64,000 bases of DNA from Fragum whitleyi (lineage: Eukaryota > Mollusca > Bivalvia > Cardiida > Cardiidae), in contig OX411549.1 of assembly GCA_948146395.1 (NCBI GenBank), positions 29,077,272 through 29,141,271 on the forward strand. The letters run 5' to 3'. The stretch's first letter is position 1. Each line of letters starts with the position of its first letter. Of this stretch, positions 1 to 11,500 are shown one piece after another. The notes under the pieces are model-generated. The model saw only the letters and a program-made list of their open reading frames with translations, made no database searches and was not told the origin of the DNA. Position numbers and translations under genes: made by a program.

Positions 1-120
1 GAGATCGTTTTTATCGGTGTTTCTCAGCTTCCGGGCGGGTAAGCCCGAGAAATCGGGATTCAGAGAACTAAGAGAAGTCTGCGATCGTTTAACCATACAC
101 ACTATATTACTTTATATAAA

Positions 121-158
121 AGATAGTTTTGTTTAGCTTAGGGACAACAAAACTATCT
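121..158. repeat. Perfect 13-bp inverted repeat (hairpin)
   Basis: AGATAGTTTTGTT and its exact reverse complement AACAAAACTATCT flank a 12-nt loop. No poly-T or gene end lies next to it, so no terminator role is claimed. It may be the core of a small foldback element. Confidence 0.7.
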
Positions 159-328
159 TAAAATAAAAAATACCAAAGCAATAAACCGCGTTTGTTCTTT
201 TATTCATTGCCGAGTTTTAAAAATATAAAATACGACGGCCTAAATATGTACATGTATATTTAGATATCCGATATCATCAATATTGACTCTGTGTCTGTTA
301 CGTTTCCGCGGTACGTTATTGTTCACCG

Positions 329-368
329 CGGGAGGGGGGCGGGGGGGGGGGGGGGGGTCGGCGGGGGG
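329..368 (+). repeat. Poly-G tract with G-quadruplex potential
   Basis: About 40 nt made almost only of G runs, including a run of 17, broken by single C and T bases. Such tracts can fold as G-quadruplexes, but they are also typical positions for sequencing or assembly error. Confidence 0.7.
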
Positions 369-460
369 TACAGCGTTTTAGCAGATACATCCACTTCTTC
401 CGCTGTTTTATTTCTTGGACCCCGACCACCGCGTTTTAATGGAGTTGCAGTGTATAAGTA

Positions 461-2217
461 TGAAAAACAAGAGGCCAAAAAGGGCTTGTATCATTCCACT
501 GGATTTCATCTCCAGACTTACATTAAACAAATCTTCCTTCGACTGAAAAAAAAAACACTATGAAGTCTCTTTATAACTATTTTTAAATGACTTCTGGGTC
601 TAGCAAACATTGCACCAAAACACTCAATCAAAATAAACCTGCTTACCCTCTACCAATCTTATGTTACCAACATTAAAGGGATTGCAAAAAGTGGACCATT
701 CTTAACACATTTCCAAGAACAATTGAAAAAAAAAGAACAATTTTACCATTATTAAATGAAATAAGTTCAATTGATTTGGAAAAGAAGATTTTTTTTGAGA
801 TTTCAAAGTGAAAATTGGCCATGCCCTACCACTCCCACATTTAAAGGAGTAGGACAGGAGGAGATTTTTTAAGATTTAAACATGAAAATATGCCACGTCC
901 ATATTTAGGGGCCAATAAATTTTTCTAGAGCAATTCAAGTAAAAGGTCATCCTAGGAACATCCATGCCAAGTTTCATTGAAATCAGCCCAATAGTTTGGG
1001 AGGAGAAGATTCTTAAAGATTTTTGAAAATGCCACACACTGCCATGCCAATATTAGGAGGTTAATCATAATTTCTTGAACAATTAAAGAAGGGGGTCATC
1101 CAAGGATCATTTCTTCGTAGTTTTAAAACATCTGCCCATTAATTTTGGAGGAGAAGATGTTTAAAGAAAAAGGTTACTCAATAGTACATTGGCATTTGGC
1201 CAGTGGAGCTGACAACAAGGGACAATAACTCAAAAAATAACCTAGGTACAGTTATGGTTCTCTAACACTGCACTTCCCCTTGAGATCTATCTACCAATGA
1301 AGTTTCATGAACATAGCTCAGATACTTTAAGGGATATGTTCCTCGCAAGAATGAGGTACTAGAAAGCCATGAATGGCTTGAGTCGCTCCACAGGCTTGAA
1401 ATTCTTGAAATAGAAAATCTAAGGTTTGACTAGATTTTAAGATATTTTGGGTTCTACTGATGTTGAAATGATTTTCAAAAATGCCAATATATAACATAAA
1501 GAGAAATGACCTCCGCCTATAAAATACATATTTTTCATCTGATCACAATAATTTTTGGCAGACTGATAAAGCTTCACTCAAGAATTATTCCAGTGAAATT
1601 TGGTTTATATCCATCAATTACATTCTGAGAAAAAGATTTTCAAAGTTTCCACTATATAACATATAGAGAAATGACCTCCGCCCATAAAATGCATATTTTA
1701 CATCCGATCACAATAATTTTTGGTAGACTGATAAAAGGTCACCCAAGGATCATTCCAGTGAAATTTGGTTTATATCCGTTGTTTACACTCTGAGAAATTG
1801 ATTTTCAAAATTTCCACTATATAACATATAGAGAAATGACCTCCGCCCATAAAATGCATATTTTTCATCCGATCACAATAATATGGTAGACTGATAAAGG
1901 GTCACTTAAGGATCATTCATGTAAAATTTAATTGGTATCTATCAATTAGAATCTGAGAAAAGTCACTTTTTACCATATTTGGAAATTAGCCACGCCCATT
2001 AAATCCATGTTTTTCATTGGATCAAAATTTCTTGAACAACTTTGAAAGAGGGTCACCAAAGGATCATTCATGAGAAGTTTGGTTGAAATTCATCCAGTAG
2101 TTTTTGAGGAGAAGATTTTTAAAGAAAAAGTTTACGACCGCACGGACGGACGGACGGACGCACGACGGACACAACGCCATGACAATAGCCCCAGTGGCTT
2201 TCAGCCAGTGGAGCTAA
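461..2217 (+). mobile_element. Composite non-autonomous dispersed repeat (pearl/Helitron-like)
   Basis: The block begins with the recurring GAAAAACAAGAGGCC motif and ends with the recurring GTGGAGCTAA. It contains an inner sub-element opening at about 1349 (AAGCCATGAATGGCTTGAG, then GCTCCAC, complementary to the 3' GTGGAGC). Next come tandem monomers of 165 bp (aligned starts near 1501, 1666 and 1831) and a GACGGACG microsatellite at about 2145-2170. The same block recurs downstream of exon F in each array copy and at 43686-44892. No coding capacity is seen. The pearl/Helitron-like label rests on architecture only. Confidence 0.65.
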
Positions 2218-2434
2218 TAAAAAACAATGAGGGTAAATTACTCTTAAAGGGACATTAAAAACAAGATTTTCAACCGTCTGATTTTAGATATTTATTCATA
2301 AAAAAAATGCCACATTTACATGAAAAAAAATATGGAAAAGATATGGAAGAATATTTCTGACGGAAAAGCAAAAGCTGTGTAAATAAGGAACAAACAAAAA
2401 TCATTTACATTATTCAATGAATATACAATCTTAC

Positions 2435-2575
2435 TTATTGAACAAGTTCCATTAGATGATAAAAAGTAGCCTGGAATACATTCACATGTTGAGCTGTCAT
2501 TATTGCAGGCTGCATTTGGATCTGCACAAGGGTTCATACCAGCACTAGGGTCACATCCATCACCATTGTCAAATC
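2435..2575 (-). CDS. Exon A1 of module gene
   Basis: The exon is 141 nt (47 codons) with six Cys spaced C-x8-C-x6-C-x6-C-x-C-x11-C. Its key motif is FDNGDGC, and it ends TCECIPGYFLSSNGTC. The acceptor is a TTTTTCCAAG tract and the donor is GTAAGATT. It keeps the extra residue (AGMNPC) also present in A5 but missing from the array copies A2-A4. It is the last exon of the gene seen in the window; an F exon would be expected next, to the left. Confidence 0.85.
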
Positions 2576-5500
2576 CTTGGAAAAACAAAGAACATTAATA
2601 TGATTTTCTGTTGATTATGAAATAATTTCATTTTTGAGTTGATGTGTCCATGAATAAATGTTTGATGGAGGAGGAATTGGATGCAAAAGAGAGAATCAGA
2701 GGGCAGAGCTGCTGATTTTGAAACTTACTTTTGAGACTAAAAGAGAATGATAGATTTTTTTATTCAATGTTCTATAGCAATTGTAGCACGTCGTCGAGTA
2801 TTTAATACATAATTCAAGAAATGAATATGAACTTGTTCAATTAGCACTTTCTATATATTTAGAAGATATATTTTTAGATTTTAAACTATACAGAAAACTT
2901 TAGCAAGGCAATTTGATAAAGTATAACCAGTATGCTTTTGTTCTAGTTACGCGTTTTTGTTTTGCCTCTTGTTTGGTAACATATGATTTTTCAGGTACGG
3001 ATGCTTACAAGTTTACGGAAATTCAGGCGTTTTTTTTAAATTAATCAACAAAGCTTCAAAAAAAAAGAAAAGAAAAAAAAAAAGAAAACAATTAAAAAGA
3101 AATAAATACGAAAAAAAAATCATCATCCACCCACTTTTTTTGTGTATATTTATTTGTTTTGTATATTCTATTTCTAAGAGTAATATGTATCATTTATCTT
3201 TTTAAAAATGATAAATAAACAACGGAACATTATCAAAATAAAGTTGTGACTTCTTTTCTGTCATCCAAAAACAACACATATGGTACGAATTCTGTATCAA
3301 AATGGTGAGATATTGATTATCCTGTGGTCTGAAATGGTAATTCAATGGTACGAAACGACTTTTCCTATGGTACGACACATCTTCACCTATTGTACAAAAC
3401 GTCTTTGCCTATGGTACGAAACGTCTTCACCTATGGTACGAAACATCTTCGCCTATGGTACGAAACGTCTGGTACGAAATGGTTATGGTTCGAAACGTCC
3501 ATAATTCAATAAAACCAGGCAAAACCTTGTTTTTATCTGTTTAAAGATGACTTGTTAAATCAATTTGGTGTTTCATGGCCGATAATTCCATATCCATTTT
3601 GGTGTCAGAACTGACAACCTAGAGGTCCTAGGTTTGATCCCCAGGGCTGCTCTCATTCTTTCCTACTATTTTTTTGTCACCAAAGGTTTGATAACATAGA
3701 CCTATGTGAGATAGCAGATGGATTGATTGATTGATTGAATGGAGTTTTACACACTTTCAACATTTTTGCAGTTATATCACGGCAGCTGGAGCACCTAACA
3801 ATGGTTTCCTGGTATTTCTCTCACCAGTAAAACCACCACATTCTTTCCTAGCCTCTAGCTGCTATCTCAAATAGGTCTTCGATTATCAACCCATTGGTGA
3901 TGATTTTCTGTTGATTATGAAATAATTTCATTTTTGAGTTGATGTGTCCATGAATAAATGTTTGATGGAGGAGGAATTGGATGCAAAAGAGAGAATCAGA
4001 GGGCAGAGCTGCTGATTTTGGATCTAAATGATATAAATACTAACTGTCTACACTTGTTCCATTCACCTCAACTGTTTCTACATACACAAATCAATGTCCC
4101 AGAACCACACTATGCTTGTAGATCTAAACACTTAAAATATCTACACATGTCCCATTTACCTCAATTATATAGTGACTACATACAGAAGTTGATTTCCAAT
4201 GATCAAAGTATTCTTGTGAATCTAAAAACTTGAAATTAGTTTAGTGTTAACTATTAATGAAAACACTATGAATACTTACTGTCTACACATGTCCCATTCA
4301 CTTCAATAGTTTCTGGACTACAAACACAAGTTAATGTCCCAGGATCACAGTATGCTTGTGGATCTAGACACTGGGCATCACCACTACAATTCTCACCAAG
4401 GGTAACTCCTGAAACATATATACCATAAAAATAGTACTCTCAAAAAGAACAGCTATTTGAGGTGAATTTGAATAATTGTTTGTTCTTTGTCTATCAGCTT
4501 ACATAACCCTATATTATGATTATATATGTTACAGTGAATATGTAAAATCAGTGATTTTGTAAAATAACTGAAAGTTTCAGGGATTTTGTAAAATCGATGA
4601 TTCTGTTAGTTATTTCATTAAATGACTGAAAATTTCAGTTAATATGTAAAATTACAGAGAATTTTTGAGACATTAGGATAATACAGTACAGTTCATAAGT
4701 AAAACGAGTATATTTTAAATTATAGAATTATACTTGTAAGGACTTCATTTCTATGTTTTGCATGTCCATAAGGGTGATTAGGTTTTCAGTTTCATATCTC
4801 CATGAAATCAATAAATATTCTCTTCAACTCTTGATTAAGAATATAAAATCATAAATCTGGTTTTGCAAACCAATCTATCTGATAATTTCCATTTTACAAT
4901 GAAATTTGTTGTTTGAATTTTGTTTTTGTACTTTGTTTCAATATTAATAAATATATCCTTATTTAATGTGAAATGTGTTGTTAAATCTATAATTTTATAA
5001 TTTTGAAATGTAAGAACAGAGATAATGAATAAAACAAGATGTGTTTGTGAAACACGAATGCCCCCGTAACAGCATTTTTTTTCAAAGTTTGACCTTGACA
5101 GATGACCTTGACCTTGTCACATGACCTTGACTTTGGTACCAGCGGATGCGGATCATTGAGATCTATCATCATGCCGAATATGAGCTTTGTATCTTGAATA
5201 GGCTTGAAGATATTGGCAAGTTTAAGTTTTCGGACAGACAGATGGACAGACGGACAGACAGACGGTCAGACAGACAGACAGACAGACAGACATGAGTAAA
5301 ACAATATGATCTATCGATGTGGGCCATAAAAATATATAGTACATCTTTTATTTGAAATAATACTCTATTTTACTCCTTTTTTATCACAAATATTCCATTA
5401 CTTCATATATTATCTGAAAATTTCAGTCATTTTATAAAACAACTGAGGAATCATTGATTTTACATTATCCCTGAAATTTTCAGTTATTTTACAAAATCAC

Positions 5501-8500
5501 TGGTTTTACATATTCACTGTAACATATATATGACCTATGTCTATGCAAGCGAGTTCAGAGCAAAAAGTAATGCTAATTTGTAACCTTGAAAATGATGTCA
5601 TAATGCTAAAACGGCTTTATATGACATGCGAAAGAAATCTAAAGGTTAATTTAAAGAGTTTCATCTATTTATTGCAAAATTTCAGGTCAAATTATACAAT
5701 GAATATCATCACCAAATTAATTCAACACATCATCTCAAGCAGATAAATAAAACGGTATGCAGACGCTTCGTACCATAACCATTTCGTACCATAAAATTAA
5801 TTACCATTTCGTACCATACGATGACCATTTTGTACCATAGGCATAGACGTTTTGTACCTTAAAGAAACCATTTCGTACCAAACATTGACAATTTTGTACC
5901 AAAATGGAAATATTAATTAAATGATTTTGAAAATGTTTATTTCTTGAATTACTGAATTTTTTCCATGTAAAATCGCACGAAAATATTGTATTTGCTTGTG
6001 CTGCAAGCCTATAAAGTTTATAGCCTTTTACTATTTAAGGGAGTAGGCCAAATTATGAAAAGGTTGATTGGTTGGTATGTTGTTTGACTGTTGTTTGCTA
6101 CAAGAATGGTAATAACAAATCGACAATGAATTGTTTGGTGTTTGCCTTCAATTATTAATTGTCAACTGATTAGCAATAAGCCTTGTTTGTTAATTGAATA
6201 AATAGCGACATGCTTTTGAAACTTACTTTTGAGACTAAAAGAGAATGATAGATTTTTTTATTCAATGTTCTATAGCAATTGTAGCACGTCGTCGAGTATT
6301 TAATACATAATTCAAGAAATGAATATGAACTTGTTCAATTAGCACTTTCTATATATTTAGAAGATATATTTTTAGATTTTAAACTATACGGAAAACTTTA
6401 GCAAGGCAATTTGATAAAGTATAACCAGTATGCTTTTGTTCTAGTTACGCGTTTTTGTTTTGCCTCTTGTTTGGTAACATATGATTTTTCAGGTACGGAT
6501 GCTTACAAGTTTACGGAAATTCAGGCGTTTTTTTTAAATTAATCAACAAAGCTTCAAAAAAAAAGAAAAGAAAAAAAAAAAAGAAAACAATTAAAAAGAA
6601 ATAAATACGAAAAAAAAATCATCATCCACCCACTTTTTTTGTGTATATTTATTTGTTTTGTATATTCTATTTCTAAGAGTAATATGTATCATTTATCTTT
6701 TTAAAAATGATAAATAAACAACGGAACATTATCAAAATAAAGTTGTGACTTCTTTTCTGTCATCCAAAAACAACACATATGGTACGAATTCTGTATCAAA
6801 ATGGTGAGATATTGATTATCCTGTGGTCTGAAATGGTAATTTAATGGTACGAAACGACTTTTCCTATGGTACGACACATTTTCACCTATTGTACAAAACG
6901 TCTTTGCCTATGGTACGAAACGTCTTCACCTATGGTACGAAACATCTTCGCCTATGGTACGAAACGTCTGGTACGAAATGGTTATGGTTCGAAACATCCA
7001 TAATTCAATAAAACCAGGCAAAACCTTGTTTTTATCTGTTTAAAGATGACTTGTTAAATCAATTTGGTGTTTCATGGCCGATAATTCCATATCCATTTTG
7101 GTGTCAGAACTGACAACCTAGAGGTCCTAGGTTTGATCCCCAGGGCTGCTCTCATTCTTTCCTACTATTTTTTTGTCACCAAAGGTTTGATAACATAGAC
7201 CTATGTGAGATAGCAGATGGATTGATTGATTGATTGAATGGAGTTTTACACACTTTCAACATTTTTGCAGTTATATCACGGCAGCTGGAGCACCTAACAA
7301 TGGTTTCCTGGTATTTCTCTCACCAGTAAAACCACCACATTCTTTCCTAGCCTCTAGCTGCTATCTCAAATAGGTCTTCGATTATCAACCCATTGGTGAG
7401 AGACAAATAGTCGGAAAGAATGAATACCGCCATTGGGGATCGAACCCGGGACATTTAGATTGAGGCTGAAAGGATGTGATGGTAGTACTGGTTAGAGAAC
7501 ACCAGGAATCCATTAAGTGCTCCAGCCGCCGAATTATAACTGAAAATTGTTGAAAGCGGCGCAAAACTCAATTCAATCAATCAATTTTTTTTAAAGCTGC
7601 TCTTTCACAGATTGGAAAAATGTTAATTTTGAAGTTTTCATTAAATTAATCGGAAGTAACAATCTCATCATATTGAAGCATTTGAAATAATAAGATTCAA
7701 TCTGGTAATGCATGGAAATAAAAGCCTGTATTCCTGAATTTAGCGAAATTAATTCTGAAAAATAAGGCAACTACTAACGCTTAAAAATTAATTCTTCAAT
7801 TTCGAGCAAAAATTTACGCACATGCATTCAGCATGTTTGCCTCATTCAATCAAAGATTAAGGTAAAAGTATTTGATGACTAGAAAGTTCATATCAAAACA
7901 AGCAAAAATGAAAGATTATTCACAAAAAAAGAATGATTTTGAAATAAATAGACTTGAAATTAATAGACTGGATCCTTTACTGATCTTGCCACTTTGAAAA
8001 AAATAGTTACAAAAATAATGAAATATGTTGTTTTTAATGTCAATGCCCTTGGGCCATTCTAAATTGTTTAAAGTACACCCATTTCCAAATCTAAGAACAA
8101 GTTTTGCATTTTTTCTATTAAAAACTGTGAAAGAGCACCTTTAATGGTACAATAACCCACTTTTTCTGGGTACAAACTATCGTTCTGATAGATATTGTAT
8201 AGTGAATTGTGAAAAGGAGCTTAATCCTTGATGTAAGCTTTATGAATAAAATGCCTTGGATTTATATGATAATGCCTTTCAAATAACATTTGCCATTTGC
8301 CCTGACAAAATTAAATGGACACACAGCTGGACTGACTAATAGACAAACTGATTTTCTTTTTAAGATTTGACCTGACTTGACCTATGTTGGACAGAGCCTA
8401 TATATCACCAAGATAAAGAATCTGCCTTAATTGCCTTTCAGTATGCCAAAATAGTGACCTTGTGAGCAAATGAGTTTTTAGCTAGCCTGGCCTCAGTTTG

Positions 8501-11500
8501 TCACCCTTTTAAATACCGTGCGGTAACAATAAACCATTAATCAACAGTTTCCATAATATCACCAGATGCCAAAACATTGTAACTTAAATTTGAGTCAGCC
8601 GCATTTCCTAGGCCCGATGCTAGCTTTCAGTACTTTCAGTTCTTTTATTTTACCAAGTGACCTTCTTTTTGACCCAGCATGACATATTTTTGACAGGACC
8701 ATGATGATTATCAAGGTAAACATATTGAATAATTTTTACTGTGAAAGAGCAAAGATATGACATACATTTTGGTCCCCTTTGATCCCCAATTGTTTATTTT
8801 GAATCACTATTGTTTCAAGTTATCACCCAGACAAGATTTGTACTGAGGGCTGACAGACTACAAGCTGGCCAACATGTACATAGCAATATACCCCAACTTC
8901 TTTAAGCAGGGACATACAATTAGAAATGGCTTACTTGGTTGACAAATTCCACATGGATCAAGGTAGAACGAGTCATTACATTTACATAATCCATTGCTGT
9001 CACAAAGAGCTCCAACTGCTGAACATTCCATATCTATTGTGCAAGGTTCATTCACAAACAGGACTTGAGAAGGAAAAAAGAGGAAAGATAATGAAAAATC
9101 AAGTCACAAATCTGAAATTATCCCTGACTTCTGAAAGGTGAACAGAATTATATATGTTGAACACTATCATGATTTATTTGTTTTATTCCTTTCTTAATCA
9201 TGGTTCATGTATTATTATACAATTGACATTTCAATTTTTATTAAATAAATAACTTAGCCACATCGAATGAAATTAGAAAAATTTATGTAGCTTAGCATAT
9301 ACTGCCCAGTAAGTTGAAGTAAGCTGAGCTTACTAGTCGAAAATAACATAGTGCAAACTGGTGAATTTGTTCAAAGTGTCTTCGGTATGGTACAAACGTT
9401 TGAAAATTTATTCTTATTATAATATGTTATTTTGTCCCTGATTTGACCCTATTCACACAGAACTTAATCAATTGTAGTAACACACTATAATATCTTGAAT
9501 GTTTGTTTCCAATATTTCCTTTAACCCAGTTGAACTAGCAATTCATTTCTCTACAGTACTTGTATCTAATTTTTTCTTCACAGTTTTGTAGGAAAAAGCA
9601 TGTTGTAAAAAGTTTACAGTCACATTTCACTTTATAAGCTCAATCTCAGTGTAGTGAAAGAATACCACAACATACCCTATTGTAAATTGGGTAGTTTTGC
9701 CTTGTCACTTGTGGATTGAACATTCTTCTATCTTCAGTAAGGTTTAAAATAAATTCGGGTTGACAGTAAAAATATCTTAGTAATACTTACATGGTATACA
9801 AGTTCCGTTAAACTCAAAAAATCCTTCAATGCAAGTACAGACACCATCTAGGCATGCAGCATTACAGTCTTCACATGAACCATTCAAAGTGCAGTTATTT
9901 CCAGTTGGAATTACTGAAATAAACAAGCTTATCATTTTTATCAAAAATACGTATGGCAAGACATTCATATAATATATAAAGTCTATTAGAAGCATAAAAG
10001 TCTACCCAAGAATCTTCTAAAGTGCATATATTTCCATTTGGTATACTGAAATAAATAAGCTTAAGGTTCATGTAAAGTGTTTGAGATCCAATATTTATGG
10101 CACTTCATTAGCCAAGAAAAAGCAGTATGTCCAGGTATATTTTATATCAAAATGAAGCTATTCGTGAGCACAAGCAGTTAGGCAACATAAGACCTCCATA
10201 GCTATAGCGGTATAGCCAAAACATTGTGGAAAAGGGTCATTTTGTACAGAACAAGCAACTGCATGACGGTTGCATAAAACCGCCCAATATTTTAACAAAG
10301 TACAGTCTGAAGTACCATCCAGGTAGTGCTACAACCTTAGATATAAAACTCAGTCTAAAAGGCTCTTTTGAAACAATCAATTTCCATTTATTTTGTCAAC
10401 ATACATGTCAAACCGGTTTGGTCTGTTTTCAAAATACATGTTAGGTATGGTGCAATATCACACCATAATATTGTGAAATATTTTCTGCGATTTATTTCAA
10501 AATTATAGTTTTTTTAATTCAATGAACTACAATATTACTATATATTTATGATTCTGTGAAATAGAAATTGATATATTGCTAATCAACCTTACAGGTATAT
10601 AAACAATTAATGTCTATTTATGTTGTGATAACACACCATACCCTAAAAAGATCTACACGTTTACAAAATTAGAATGACATATATGACATAATGTGTTTAT
10701 AAAATAAGTCAAAATAAATTGCTTGCATAACTACGTTTTGGGGCTCAGTTTTATACCAATGGTTGTAGCAATACCTGGATGGTACTTTAGGCTAGACTTT
10801 GTTAAAATATGAGCCAATTTTATCCAACAGTCATGCAGTTGCTTGTTCTGTACAAAATGACCCTTTTCCACAATGTTTTGGCTATACCGCTATAGTTATA
10901 ACAGTCTTATGTTTTTCAACTGCTTGTGCTCATAAATAGCTTCATTTTGATATATAATATACCTGGACATACTGCTTTTTCTTGGCAAATGAATGCCCCT
11001 AAAATTGGGTCTCAAACATATAACAAGACATATGAACATATGAATATGTAAGGCCATCCATTCATAAATATAAAGTGTCTATGAGAAGCATAAAAGTCAC
11101 CTCATGAATCATTCAAGTGCTGTTATTTCCAGTTGGTAATACTGAAATAAACAAGCTTAACAATATCTGAATTAATTTTACAAACCTTTGAATATGCAAG
11201 GCCATCCATTCACATAATATAAAGTCTCTAAAAGAAGTATAAAAGTCTTGACATGAAACATTTAAAGCTGCTCTTTCACAGATTGGGAAAATGTGATTTT
11301 TAAAATTTTTCGTAAAATCAATCAGAATTATAGACCTCTTCATGTTGAAGCCTTTTATAATAATAAGATTCAATTTTGTAATGCATGGAAAGAATGTCCG
11401 ATATTCCTGAATTAAGCGAAATTCATTCTGAAAAATAAAGCAACTACTAACGCCCAAAAAAATATTCTTCAAATTGATCCAACTATTCACATGTGTGCAT

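Larger units (their letters stand above)
1..460. other. Non-coding left edge, AT-rich, no exon seen
   Basis: No exon of the module gene is recognisable here on either strand. The stretch holds a short CCCGA/TCGGG hairpin near 48-61, the hairpin at 121-158, a CCGCGGT/ACCGCGG inverted pair near 306-331 and the G-run. An open frame across the G-run is low-complexity sequence and not a gene. Confidence 0.5.

Noticed and set aside
291..563. 90-codon frame containing a poly-Gly segment
   Set aside because: Gly run comes from the G-tract; the second half is dispersed repeat, so no gene is supported.
3279..3497. CRISPR-like array (short repeats with variable gaps)
   Set aside because: Repeats are imperfect and contiguous with no unique spacers, in a eukaryotic intron, and they form the end of a transposable element.
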